Assembly: GCF_000499845.2 (NCBI RefSeq)
Contig: NC_023755.2
Location: 3,648,087-3,712,086, forward strand
DNA from: Phaseolus vulgaris
Lineage: Eukaryota > Streptophyta > Magnoliopsida > Fabales > Fabaceae
DNA length: 64,000 bases
Reading direction: 5' to 3'
Shown here piece after piece: positions 33,052-45,660 of the stretch. The translations under genes were made by a program, and so were the position numbers. Every line of letters begins with the position of its first letter. Within the stretch, counting starts at the first letter, position 1. Below the pieces are notes generated by a model. The model saw only the letters and a list, made by a program, of their open reading frames with translations, had not been told where the DNA came from and ran no database searches.

Positions 33052-36000
33052 TCAAATAATATAACTAAGATCAAATGATGTGATCGAATAAGGAGCAAGT
33101 AAAACATTCATGTCTTCACTAGCATTCTCCAGAGAAGTGTGTTGTGGCACAATCTGCATTACAAACAAACCATTGAAGATACACATTTGTTGTATGTGCA
33201 TATATAATATATGTATAATACTCACCTTATTTGGTTCTGAAAAGGAATTTTCTTCTTTCACGTTAGGTCCTGTGATCACTGTTTTGGTTGCCCCAGATGA
33301 TTGCACCTTTGAATCCAGTCCAGTTACAGAAAATCTGAAGTTTTGTGGATCACTGCCAAAGTTCACCACCTTCACTCTCATGTACTTGTTCTTGTCTGTA
33401 GCATTTGTGTACTCAATTGCTGATGCAACAATGTAGTTGGAAGAGGTTTGAAGAGTTGAATCAAGCAAAGTGGCTCCGCTTGAAGTGGTGAAAAGATGTT
33501 GAAGCCAATAGCTAGGAGTTCCATAGCTTTCATGAGAGTTAAACACAATTGCATCCGGTGTCCACCTACACAGTAACTCAAAATTAAACACTATGAATCC
33601 ATAGAAACAATACAACAATAATGTTGAAATGAAAAAGAATAAGAAAATCACTTTTTGTCGTTGGTGTTTACAAAGAGGGGTGCATAGCAAACCATGTGGA
33701 CGACATCACTGTTTTGAAGAAGAAGAAGAAAACAATTCAGTTATGGCGAAGAAGAAAATGAGATAATTCATGAATGAAGAAAATGAGATGTGATCAACCT
33801 ATTCTTTTCCAATCCAATGAGGAATGCAGCTTCGGCTATGGCAGCCAGAAGAGTTCCATTCCCAGCGTCTGATTGCCAAACAGCATACTCACTCACAAAA
33901 GCCTGCCAGCATAATCAAACTTCATCTTCTCTCACCATAACCATTTAATAATCACATCATTATAAATATAAATACTCAAATATATATTCAAACCTTTGGA
34001 CCATATCGTGGTGCGTCATCGAATATGGTATGCTTAGAAAACATCTCGTTGGCGTGTGAATAAATCTAAAAAAGGTATGCAAAAACATTAACAAAGGGTT
34101 GTTGTGGATAATTATTGTTACAAAATAGAAGTTGAAGAAAAGTTACATGAAAATCGTAGAAATCTGCTGGATGGTCCAAGGGTTTTTGAGAGGCATCGCA
34201 GTTTGAGATGATCTGGATATCTGGATAAGCGTGCTTGATGGCATCATAAAATTTAAGGTAGTTTCCTGTGTAGTAATAAAACCAACAGTTTCGTGTTCAT
34301 GTTTGGTAAAAAGAGACATCAAAGAGGGAAAGAAAAGAAAAGAAAAGAAAAGCTCATGTAAATACCACGATACTTAGACATGGCGCACTCTTCGTTTCCA
34401 ATGGCAACAATTCTCAAATCGAATGGCTCGGGATGTCCCATGGAAGCCCTGAGAGATCCCCATTTTGATCTTGCTGAACCTTTTGCAAACTCAAGTCCAT
34501 CTAGTGCTTCCTGTTTCAAAAACCAGTAACTTCCTATTTACAACTACAAATCTCAAATTTTGCTAAAGATAAAGTGAAGCAACTCTCACTTGAATAAAAG
34601 GTGCTATAAGAGGTGTATCCACTTCATCGTTCAGGCTCAGACCTATAAACCAAATATTTGATGAAGTAAGAAATCAGAGTGAAAAACTAAATGATAATTT
34701 TAGTTAACGAAATGTACCATTGTTAAACACCCAGATTGGCAATGCACCGATATCCTCAGAAAACTGAAAGGAAGGAGAAAGATGATAAGTCTTTGGATTG
34801 ATAATAAGAAGAAGAAAGAAGAAAAAGAGAAGAAAGAAGGTGTACTTGGAGGCCCTCGAAATAACCAAAACCATCATCAGTCCAATAATCCCAAACGTCT
34901 CCATAGTGTCCTGGTCTCTCCTCCCATGCTCCAACACTGTCTTTCCATCTGAATGCGTTTCTCATGTAACCTCCTTCCACAAAACACCCACCTGGGAATC
35001 TGAAAAATCTAGGTTTAAGATCGGCCACCATCTGAGCAAGGTCCTTTCGTAAACCATGACCCTGTGGAAACACAATACTAACACAGTCACAACAAAAGAT
35101 TGCATTGCATGCATGACCATGTCATCTTCTCTTCATAATCTAACACGTGATGCATGCACCATGCATACTTACCTTGTATGTGTCTAAGGGCATGGCTGAA
35201 ACTTGGTCTAACCATAACACTCCTTTCTTGGTGGTTGTTATTTGAAGACTTGCATTGTGGTCTGTGGCCTTTGCTTCAAGCACACTCTCCATTCTTCTCC
35301 ACTCTGTAACATTCTGATCAGAAGACCTACCACCATTTCACCAATACACAACTCAGCACAGCACAGTGTAAAATAAATAATTGTAGTTTATAAGGATAAT
35401 CGTGCATATCATAAATGCATACCTAATGTTGTTTGATGCCAACGTTTCGTTATCAGATCCAATAAATGAGACGTCAAGATCAATCCAACCACTTGCTTTG
35501 ACAAAGAACACTACTTTATACTTGTGTGCTTTCTCAATATTCTGATGAAAAACATTAAACAAACATTAAAAAAAAAGGGTTGTTGAGGTGAAAGTTGGCA
35601 CGACTTCTTCACGTTCTCACAACTTCACAAATAGTTTTATCAAAAAGCCTTAAAAAAAGAAAGAAAAAGCACTGACCATGCCCCAAAAACCAGGGTTGGA
35701 GATACCAACAGCCCCAGGTGGACAAAATTTGGGTCCATCACAGAGAACATTGATACGCACTGCAACTTTGTTTCGATCAAAGCAAGAGCTACGATCGGTT
35801 GAAACCTCTATGCTTGAATCATCTCCAACTACTGTCCATGGAAATATAGTTGAGGGAACACTTTGCCCTCCAGCTTCGAAACCTCTGTTGCTCACAAGCT
35901 CACCCCACAGTCCCCCAGCACCTGCATGGTTGATTTCCTGCCAAACATTCCAACACAATTCAATCAAACCTTCTTCATACACTCTAACAATTCACATTGT

Positions 36001-36169
36001 TTACGAATGAATCTAAACAAAACTCAATCACCTCAAAAAATGCTCCGAAGAAGGTATCTGGAATTTTTCTTCCTTTGGAAGCATCTATATGCAAGGTTGA
36101 TGTTTCATCAGCATAACAGTAAACAGTGAAGAATGTCAAGTAAACCAGAAAGATCTTCAGAGACATCAT
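33052..36169 (-). CDS. Alpha-L-arabinofuranosidase, GH51 (ASD/ARAF type)
   Basis: A secreted cell-wall glycosidase that removes terminal alpha-L-arabinofuranose from arabinans and arabinoxylans. Fourteen exons join in frame to 641 residues: 36032-36169, 35677-35937, 35423-35541, 35173-35326, 34846-35061, 34718-34763, 34590-34642, 34366-34510, 34147-34265, 33994-34065, 33799-33902, 33652-33708, 33226-33565 and 33052-33153. All borders are GT-AG. A signal peptide (MMSLKIFLVYLTFFTVYCYA) precedes a carbohydrate-binding-like N-terminal module. The catalytic barrel shows RFPGGCFVEG, AIGNEEC (acid/base Glu) and FVSEYAVW (nucleophile Glu). A beta-sandwich C-terminus ends in SITSFDLSYII. Length is slightly under the ~675 residues of known plant members, mainly at the C-terminus. 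Both catalytic Glu are present and no lesion is visible. A broken copy of its last exons lies at 57965-58155. Confidence 0.95.
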
Positions 36170-36232
36170 TTTTTTTATTTTTTTTCTGTTTTCGTGCCCA
36201 CTTTTCTTATCTGGTTGCTTCTTCTTCCATAA

Positions 36233-36243
36233 CTATATTTATA
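36233..36243 (-). promoter_or_regulatory. TATA box of the GH51 gene
   Basis: The minus strand reads TATAAATATAG about 64 bases before the ATG, a good position for a plant core promoter with a short 5' UTR. Confidence 0.6.
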
Positions 36244-39200
36244 GGAAAACAAGTACGATTCAGTTTCTGATTTTAATACTTCTAGTATTATTCATGTGTT
36301 ATAAATTATATTTGTAAAGATTTAGTAGTTGCTAAGCACCTCTCATTATATATATATATGATATTTTTTTTTATAATTGATATTTTTTATAGAAATCGGA
36401 AAAGAGTATGTATTAATTTTAAAAAAAAACATATTATCTTAACATGTGTATTATTTACAATTTTATCCTAAATGGAAATTAAACCAACATCAATAATGTG
36501 TTGAGTCATCTATTGGATATTTCCAATTGGATATTGGAGGATTTTGGCCAACTAAAGCTGCCAGCATTTTTTTTATATAAAATAAATTTTAATAGAAAAA
36601 AATTGGAAAGATTGAAATTTGAATTATATATGTTTAATAAATAAAATAATGATTTTTTTTAGTTTGAAAAGGCTAATAATTATTACTATATAAATAATTT
36701 TGTTTTAAATATACGTGTAAAAAAATGTTTTAAATTAATCTCCGTTGAAATAACCTACTTGATTTCTGATTCAAATTAAGTACGGAATTTTTTAGTTTTT
36801 TTTTAAACATTTCTAGTATTATTCATATGTGATAAAATAAAATTTTATTTTAAAGTTGAGAGATTTAAAGTTTAAATTCTTTAAATCTTTTTTTCTTATG
36901 TTTAATAAATAAAATAATGCTTTTTAGTTTGGAAGAGGTTACCATATAAAAAATTATGTTTTAAATATGTGTAAACATTCAAAATTTGAAATTAATCTCT
37001 GTTAATACAATATTAGAAAATTTTAGATATTTTAAAATTAAAAAATGATAAAATTAAATATTTATAAATTAAGTCATCAGCTAATTATCATTAAAATATA
37101 TTAGGTTACTCTGTATTTTTAAAAGAATAAGTAAAAAGTTATAATAATGAATAAATAAATAAATAATTAATTAAAATAATGATGAAATAATTAATATATG
37201 AATTTTTTAGAGAATGATTGTAATTTTGTTCTTAGCTTCATATTAATTATATGATTTTTCTCTTATGTGACAGCAGAGTTGGTAGGAATAAAATTGATTT
37301 GAAGACAGCTTGTAAGGGCCGTCTACAGTTGGTCTCATATCTACACAAATATATGATGCATAGTGCAGCTTTAAATATCAGTGAACGTGAACAACCATTA
37401 ATTCATCTTTTCAATTCTGTTTGTGACTTTCGGTTTGTTAGTAGGTACTTGAGTTTTGATTATTGTATAAAGATTTGGATATTATAGAAGTGTTTTCTTT
37501 AATTTATTTATTTTTATTGATAAAAATAAAAGAAATAAAAAATTAATTATATAAATATTGATAATGTTAATGATTTGTAGACAGAGTGTTCAACGTTCAG
37601 TAATTGGAGTTTAGGGTGTGAGTATGTCAGTTCGGCTATTGGACTTATGAAGAGGGTCATAAGTTTGGTCTAGTTACCTGAGATCGTTGGAAAATAATTA
37701 AAGTAATATTTTATGTTAGTTTAGGGTTATTAGTGAATTATATTTTTTAACATAAAGTGGTATTGTTGCACGTGACGACTAGGTCACATAAACACGTTTG
37801 ACCTAAGTGTGCATTTTAGGGCACGAGATAGAACAAGTTGCATGCATTGTGAATAGACAACGTTGCACCATAAGTAAGAGCGCCCACGTGAACAAAATGT
37901 TTTCCTTAACGCCTAGAGATAAGTGGTGCCCCGTAGTAGGTAGTTTTTCTGTTGTTATTTTATGCTTTCAATTGATATAAGATTCTCATGAGAGAAAGTT
38001 GTTACAAGAGTATTTTTGAGTGCTAGACTAAAGTTACATACTACTTTTGTTTTATGCTCTTATCGGTCATAATGTGATCAACAGTGCAATTCAGGAGACG
38101 AATGACAGATTTCCAAAAGAGACATGTTAGAAGCGGAGCTCCACCCAGGTTAACCGGCGAGAACAATTATATATTATAAAATTAGACTTTTTTTGAATGA
38201 TTATAAATTAATTTTTTGTTTTTTAAATAGTAATAAATATGAAATATGTACTTTAGTATTATTTTTCTTCTTCTTTATTTTTTTATTTGATTTTTTTTTA
38301 TTGTGATTAAAACTGAAATTTTAGTTTTTTAGGCAATCGTAATAGTTTTAGAAGTTCACAGTTTTCTTTCTCAAACTAGTGTAATTTTAATTTGAATTTC
38401 TGGAAATTGGCTGATGTTTTTATAATTTTATAATTGTGTAAATTGCATACCTAAAATATGATTTAACTTTAAAGAATTTGTCAATCACCTATACCCATTT
38501 TGTAAAACAAACATTATATTTAAGACGTACTATAATTAAAAGTAAGATTAAAATAACTTATAAATTTTTTTATATGAAAAATACAATTTTAATTAGAAAC
38601 TTGTACATTTTAAATACATTTTTTTAAAAATAAATTAATGTATAGATCCTATATTAAAGCTTTTATATATATATATATATATAATCTGCATATTATAAAA
38701 ATATTTTAAATATAATTTTTGTTTTTTTTGTTAGTTGTTAATACATTTAAATGATTTATGGAATGATTTTAAATTGTTAAATTAATTATGTAATAGTTTT
38801 ATACTATAAAAGAATATAACTAAAGTATTTTAATAAAAATATCAAACTAAATTTAATGTATAGGATAACAAATTAAATTGGTAAAACTCTAAATCCGAGA
38901 CGTTAAAAAAATATTTAAAACTTTAATCGAAAAGTTAAAAGTGAGAATGTTAATGTAAAACTTTAATTATCAGTAATTTTAATAAAAACTTTAACTAGAA
39001 ACCTTAACCGAAAATTTTAAATTGAAAATTATATATCCAAAATAATGAACCGAGAAACTCTAAAACTATAATGCTTACAACTAAAATCTATAATTATTTG
39101 ACTAATGAATGGAATAATACTCTAAATTTTTTGAAATATATTGAAAATGTTATGAAAAATTGTTTAATATGTAAAAAATATTATTTTTATTTATTTAGAT

Positions 39201-39325
39201 TAATTTATTATAATTATATGCATATAATTTACTCAAATTAGTTTCAATTAACACATAAGAAAAGATTGTGATTTTAATTCAAGAAATTGTCTTATAGAAA
39301 GCAAAAAAAATAAAATAGTAAGAGT
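36244..39325. other. AT-rich intergenic region
   Basis: No gene is supported. The open frame at 37251-37487 has no recognised domain. Around 37560-38160 there is a less AT-rich stretch that reads like an old transposon end, without enough signal to classify it. Confidence 0.45.
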
Positions 39326-40030
39326 TTAAATTCTACAACATGGACAATTTGCTCTATTGTGATTTTTATTTCTACAATAAGAGTATTTGTTAAGTTTATC
39401 AATTTCATTATGCATACGATTAGTTGTTGGTCGAACTAATTTCTTACCGCGCATGTGAAAGTCTAGGATGAAATTCGATCCCATATAAGTAGACCAATAA
39501 TCTTGATTTCGAACTAGATGAAATTGAACTTCATAAGCCTTGAAAATATATTGCAGATTGTATATAGGATCAACGAATGTTGTTAGTTGTAAATTACATG
39601 TTGAACAAAAAACGATAACATGAGCACATGGAAGGCAGAGAGTTTGAAACTCCCCACAATCACACACCACAAACTCTAAATTTTCTCTATTGTACCTTTG
39701 GACATGACACATAGCAGACTGTTGTTCATTTTTTGGTAAAAAGGAAGTAATATCTTTCGAATATTGATGGGAAGCTCGTAACATGCTCTGTGTCTTTGTT
39801 CCTCGTTCAATAAACCAATATTTGGTTCTTTCAAAAGTTGTCTTCGCAAAAACACAGATGGATAATGATCATGTTCCCTTTAATACAGAGTTCATGCACT
39901 CAACTAAATTTGTTGTCTTGTGGCCATACCACTTGCCTCCATCGTATGCTTGTGTCCATTTTTCAAAAGGTATTTGTTTTATCCAAGCAAAAACTTGCTG
40001 AAATTGTGATATTAGAAATTGACAACTTTG
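39326..40030 (-). pseudogene. MULE (MuDR-type) transposase C-terminal remnant
   Basis: The minus-strand frame at 39326-39784 encodes a SWIM-type zinc finger (CDCGEFQTLCLPCAHVIVFC) followed by a zinc-knuckle-like tail (YCRNKNHNRANCPCC), the usual end of plant MuDR transposases. Before it, in broken frames up to about 40030, are pieces typical of the end of the MULE catalytic domain (WFIERGTKTQSM and an upstream CMNS-like box). The segment normally found between NRENLEF and CDCGEF is deleted. The DDE catalytic core is not seen. It is dead. Confidence 0.75.
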
Positions 40031-40541
40031 CCCGAAGAGTTGGTTGTTTCATTTTGTAATCTGTGAGAATGTAAAAGTGAAATGATTTAAAGTCATTGTG
40101 TTACAACAAGACTGATCAATAGAAACCAATTAAATTAAAATAGATACCCTTTTTTTTATCAATTTTCTCTTCAACTCGGCCTTCTGGATGCCCTTAGAAC
40201 TACCTCCGATGTAAAAGAGATTCAAATTAGTATTGTTATTATAAAGTGCATGGAAGGAGTGTGAATACTAGTTCTTAGAGAAAAAAAATTAGTACAAACT
40301 TTAAAGTATTACCTTATGAATATCAATGTATAAGACAAGTTGTGCTCCAATCAAAACTTCCCACAAATACTTGTTTGATGAATCTAAAAGTAACTTTGAT
40401 GATTTCAAAAATTGTTGTGTTTCATTGGTTGGTTGAAACAAATATATATAACATAGTTACTTTAAGTTTTAAATTATTAAAAGCATTCCAACAACTTTCT
40501 CAAGACATTGAACTTCTCTAATGATACATATTACAACGCAT

Positions 40542-41855
40542 AGCTGATAAGTGCCAATGTGTAGTTTTTATGATTGAGAAAATTGAACACTTTGGAACTT
40601 AATTGTTGCTTAATGTAAGAAAATTACCCTAATATGAGAATTATTGAATCTGATTATATATTTTTTGAACCAAGAAACAAATGAAGAAATTTAATCTCAA
40701 TTTTTGTGTAAATTGAAGATGAATATGAAGCATTGAAAGAATGTATTCAAGTTGGCATTGAAAGAAAAAAAAAGTAAAAACTTAATTGGATCACAAGAAG
40801 ATTTAGCTCAAGTTAGAGGATTTAGCTCAAGCTAAAACTGTCCAGAGTTGATTAAAGGTGCAGACTGATCTAGCTCAGGCTAGAATCGCTAGCTCAAGCT
40901 AAAAATGCACCGAAAGATCTAGCTTAAGCTAAAACGGGCTAGCTTGAGCTAAAGTTAATTATATAAATTCTGAATCATAACTCAAAACCAGCGGTGGAAA
41001 AAGATTGGGTTTTTATAGAGAGAGACTAGTGAGAGAAAGGGAAGAAACCTCTCTTCTTAGGAGAAGAACTTGCTCAGATCAGCCCTTCTTATGCAATCCA
41101 GATCAAGAATGAAGATTGGAGGAGCTGTCATGAGTGGCTAAGTTCTTTCTAACTTGGGATTGAATGTAATTTACCTTGATCATATGTATTCTTGGTGATA
41201 TATATATATATATATACATATATAAAATTCTCTTTTCTACTTGTTCTTGGTATTTTCGTTTTATGCTTATTGCTTGATTCTGTCTGATCAATAGAGTCTT
41301 GATTTTGATCCTTAAATTTAACTAGAAAGTACCTTTAAGGATCTGAAATAGACGAAAATACTTGATAACTTGTAATGCTAGGAATAGATTCCAGGTTATT
41401 GATTGCATTATAATTTTGTTCCTAAAGTTGGATGATTTGTTAAATATCTGAGGAATCAGTGTTTGAGAAATTATCTTATGAATTTCATCTGTGAGGAATC
41501 AAGATGAATGACTTTAAATTAAGCATCAAGAATAAGTAGTTTTGAGTATTATGTATTATTTTATTCCAAAATACAAATGATTGAGATAAACGCAATTCAA
41601 TCCCAAGTATCTTTCTCTATATTTGATAAGTTGGTTTTGTTACGTCCTGAATCAAACCCTAACTCTCCGAGTTATTTGTGAAATCTTTAATTTGGTTATG
41701 AACAAAGTCTCAAAATTATTTTCTATACTCAATGAGTTTTATAACAGAACATCTTAATTAGAATTGTTCTCTGTGGGTTCGACATTCGTACTTTAAAGAG
41801 TACTATATTACAGTTGATTCGGTACACTTGTCGAGAAATATCAACAATAACATAC
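40542..41855 (+). repeat. Probable solo LTR of a Ty3-gypsy element
   Basis: It starts TGATAAGTGCC, a common gypsy LTR start. It contains several TTAGCTCAAGCTAAA-type internal repeats (40800-40960) and a leader-like region. It ends with a TCTGTGGGTTCGACATTCGTAC block (41769-41790), the phrasing seen near the 3' end of Tat/Athila LTRs. No internal coding region or second LTR is present. Exact ends and target duplication could not be fixed. Confidence 0.45.
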
Positions 41856-41872
41856 GTGCTACAAGTTGTCAT

Positions 41873-42315
41873 ACATTATAGATGATAGGTACTTGTAAGT
41901 TTATCAAATTAAATAACAATATAGTGAAACATGTACATGTAATGTAGTCATTCACTCTTGCAAAGTAGTGTTCCTTTGACCAAAACATTGCGCTTTGGAA
42001 GTGTATTGTTTACAAGTTGAATAAGATGACATTTGCTTTTCTAACCAATACAAATCAAACACAATATGTCTTTCATGTCACACTTATATTTGGATCATAC
42101 GATACACAAGATGCCCAATTGAAATGATGGATGATTAATTAATGTTGCTTTGAATTTAAAGATTACAACTTGCACTTTCATTCACGGTTCAATGTGATTT
42201 GCATATGACAATTCATTGTGCCTTGAGTCAATGTGAATCTCGTACACCCAAGGACGATTTTTCATTTGTAGAACTCGTATTATTTAAGAAGAAGTTTATC
42301 TCACAAACTCGTGCA
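41873..42315 (+). repeat. Repeat X, left part (interrupted by the CACTA element)
   Basis: It begins AAGTTGTCATACATT and matches 58362-58821 along its length, including CAATTCATTGTGCC and the final AACTCGTGCA. The last three bases (GCA) are the left target duplication of the CACTA element. Confidence 0.8.
42313..42315. other. CACTA target-site duplication, left (GCA)
   Basis: GCA directly precedes CACTACAAGAAAA and is repeated as GCA at 51504-51506. Confidence 0.9.
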
Positions 42316-42328
42316 CACTACAAGAAAA
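42316..42328 (+). repeat. CACTA terminal inverted repeat, left
   Basis: CACTACAAGAAAA; perfect inverted match to 51491-51503. Confidence 0.95.
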
Positions 42329-42349
42329 CTAAGAAATAGCTTCCAAAAT

Positions 42350-42655
42350 CTTGCGTCGGCCAGTAGCGGACTCTACTCTCGTCGGCCAAAATGGGTAAAA
42401 GCCCACGCAAAAATGAAAAATTAGCTTCCAAATTTTTGCATGGGCCACTTGCAGACACTAGTCTCGTCGGCCAAAATGGCTAAAAGCCGACGCAAGAATG
42501 AGCTTGGACGCAAAAGTGACGCACAAATGGATTTAATTATTTTTTTTAAGAGAAAATCAATTTGCGTCGGCCGCGGCCCACGCATATGCGTGGGCTTTGC
42601 GTCGGCCACAAAGCCCACGCATATGTGTCCGCAATGGCCCACGCATTTTTAGGAT
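42350..42655. repeat. CACTA subterminal repeats, left
   Basis: At least ten copies of GCGTCGGCC, CGTCGGCC or CCCACGCA-type motifs in both orientations. Such arrays bind the element's own transposase in En/Spm. Confidence 0.8.
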
Positions 42656-43659
42656 TTTAAAATTTAAATTTATTTAATTTATAATAAATATTTTAATATT
42701 TAATTCTTTATTATATTTATTTTAAAATTATTTCTTTAATATTATAATAAATTATAAAATTTATCAATTTTTTATATAAATTAGTTAAATTAAATTTATT
42801 AAATTAAATTAATTGAGTAAAAGAAAATATATATTTAAATTATTTAAATGTTATATAAAATATTTTATTATTTTAAAAGTTATTTATTTTAAATTTATTT
42901 TATTTATATATTGTTATAACTATTTTATTTTTGAAATTATGATATAAGTTAGTTAAATTACATTTATTAAATTGATGAAGTGTTTAATTTTAAAATTATT
43001 TAAAAGAAGTTATCTTAAAAAGTTTATAAAGATTTGAAAACATATAGAAAAATAATAATTAATTAAAAAATAGTAAAAAAAATAAAAAATAAAATGCGCT
43101 AAATTTTGTAAATATTATATAAAATATACATAAATTCAAGATGAAGTAATTAATTAATGCAAATGGTAATGGATGTATTTAAAAATAGAGAATAAATTTG
43201 ATCTAAAAATGTTTCTCATAAATGAATCATAAGATCATCTTAATGAATTAGCGAAAATGTATATGATACAAACATATTAAGATTAAGTGCGTGAGTAAGT
43301 AACTTATTCTTAATTGTTAGATTGATACAATATTTAAAGTGTTCCAAAGTTGACTACATGCTCTATAAATGTCATTGTTATAGTTACTTAGTATGATTTC
43401 GAAAAGAAATTAATGTTTTCCAACTGAAGCACATAATAATGTAGTAAGTAACGAGATGATAGATATGCAATATTCCTTATAAGTGTGTTAATATACTTTC
43501 CCAATATACTAAATAATAGGTCTTTGACATAGTAAATTTAGTAGACTTAGTTTTTAATAAACGTAACATAAATAAGTAAGTTTCGATTGGGTGTGATATA
43601 GAATGAACTTAAAATCATGGAATAGAGTTCATGATTACATTTTGGATTATAAGTTATGT

Positions 43660-44110
43660 GCCATGGAAGGTTGGCCGAGACGAGTGGAATCATCACGGTC
43701 GGCCAACCCATACTACTGTTAACGCTGAAACTAAGATCAGTGAAGTTAATCTGTCATTAAGGATAAGGTAATACAACCCTAAGGGAGATCCACTCCACTA
43801 ATCAGACCCAATAAGGTCAGCCCATTAAAATAATATACACAGCACACATTCAAAGAAGAAAGGTATGTCATTTATTACTGTTCACCTACCAGAATAATGA
43901 TCACCCGCTTCACTGACTTAGTTTCAGAGTGCCTTCGCAGGTACCCCCCATCGGTGTTCGCCATAGACCGAGAGCCGAGGAAAGAAGCACGAAGATGAGA
44001 AAGACCCCAGTCAAGCACCCAACAATCTGCCCGACCGAGGGAAGAAGACGAAGACTTCAATAGTTGTTTAGGTCTCATCTCCCTAGCAGGAAGAAGTTAA
44101 TAACCGTAGT
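43660..44110 (+). repeat. Possible solo LTR or other insertion inside the CACTA element
   Basis: A GC-richer block (TGCCATGGAAGGTTGGCC ... GTGCCTTCGCAGGTACC ... CATCTCCCTAGCAGG) unlike the AT-rich DNA around it. It is bracketed by a local direct repeat: AACTTAAAATCATGGAATAG near 43605 and AACTTAAAATTATGGAATAT near 44217. It resembles legume gypsy LTRs, but ends and target duplication are not resolved. Confidence 0.35.
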
Positions 44111-44689
44111 CCATTGTCAAGGTAAGAGTTGAACTAAGAAGTGCATTGTAAAGGCTGAAAGAGAGTATCATAAGCAATTTGAGAAATATGAGTCATTTCG
44201 TGATAGTTATAAAAGTAACTTAAAATTATGGAATATAGTTGATTATTAGATTTTGGATTATAAGTTAGAAGGGATGATGAGAGTCTCATGAGCAATTTCA
44301 ATAATAGGATTCATTGATATTTGTGGTAGTAGATGTTAAAGTCATTTATTATTGTATAAATTAAATTAAATATTTTTTATAAATTTAATATAAATTAAAT
44401 AATATTTTTTTACAATTTAAATTAATTTTATGTTGTAGAAATTAAATTAAATTATTTTATATAAATTAAAGTAAATATTTATTGTATAAATTAAATTAAA
44501 TATTTTTGTGTAAATTTAATTAATTTTTGTATTGTATAAATTAAATTAAATTGTTTTTTATAAATTAATAAAAGTTTTTGTTATATAATGAAATTAATTT
44601 TTTTTATATTAAATTTAAATATTTTTATATAAAAAATGTTTTAATTGATTTGGGGTATATAGAAATTTTTTGGGGTTCCCGGTTTTTCA

Positions 44690-44940
44690 AAACCCCCAAA
44701 TCTTTGAAAACCTAATTTCCCAATTTCCGGCGCGAGCTTCCTTCACGTTCAGCTTCCTCTTCGAGCTTCCCCTTCGCGTCCAGCTTCCTCTGCACGAGCT
44801 TCCACCGCATTGAGCTTCCTCTGCGTCAAGTTCTCCCTCCGCGCGAGCTTCCCCTCCGCGTCGAGCTTCCTCCGTGCGTGCAACTCTCCTTCCGTTTCCT
44901 TCTCTACCTCCGGTCAAGCTCTGCCTCCTCCTCAGGTTCA
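44690..44940 (+). promoter_or_regulatory. GC-rich leader upstream of the CACTA transposase genes
   Basis: A pyrimidine-rich block with repeated CGAGCTTCC and GCGTC..GAGCTTCC units, lying between the AT-rich left arm and the first coding exon. It probably holds the promoter or untranslated leader of the TNP2 gene; that role is inference from position. Confidence 0.4.
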
Positions 44941-45660
44941 CATTTTACTAATTTTTTATTTGGATATTGAGTTTTGGTTGCTGGTTTGGATTATTGCTGG
45001 TTTGGATTATTGTTGGTTTCTGGTCTGATTATTGCTGGTTTGGATTATTGTGATGTCGCGCGTTTATAAGAGCCTCGTGGGTCACGGATTATTATGATGT
45101 CGCGCGTTTATAAGAGCCTTCGCAGTTTCTTAAAGATGTTAAATTTCGTCTTTCCGATTTTGAATTTGGATTCATCCACTTTTGTTGTATTGAAAAATGG
45201 TTGTAAATAATTCTATTCTTAAGCCACTGGATAAAATTATTAAACGAATCCCGTCAATGAAACTTAATTATTCTACCAAATAGTTTTTGTCTTCACTTCT
45301 CTTTTTCCTTATAATAATTGATAGTGCAGTGTTTAATAAAATAGACAAATACCATCTCGTTTTTGTCTTCACAATTGGATATTTGTGTACAGATACATGA
45401 TTGCTTGTTTAGGGTCTTTTATTTTGTGTTTCTTTACAACAAAACTTGATCATTCATACACTTTTGCATACGCCTATTTGAAGTAATTTCTTATCAAAAT
45501 TAGTGAATGTTTCATCTAAGTTGAGAACTTTATTTATAATTTAAATCAAACTGTTTTGTAAAATTGAGTTTCGAAAACTATTTTTCTTCAATCTACGGGT
45601 TGTTACCCAAATCATTTTACTTATACATGAATTATTAGAATAGTAGAAATTTGATTTTCA

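Noticed and set aside
37251..37487. Open frame of 78 residues
   Set aside because: No recognisable family, no neighbouring exons, AT-rich flanks.
41873..42315. Repeat X as the 5' part of the adjacent MULE remnant
   Set aside because: They are close, but a probable solo LTR separates them and the second X copy has no MULE sequence beside it, so the link is unsupported.
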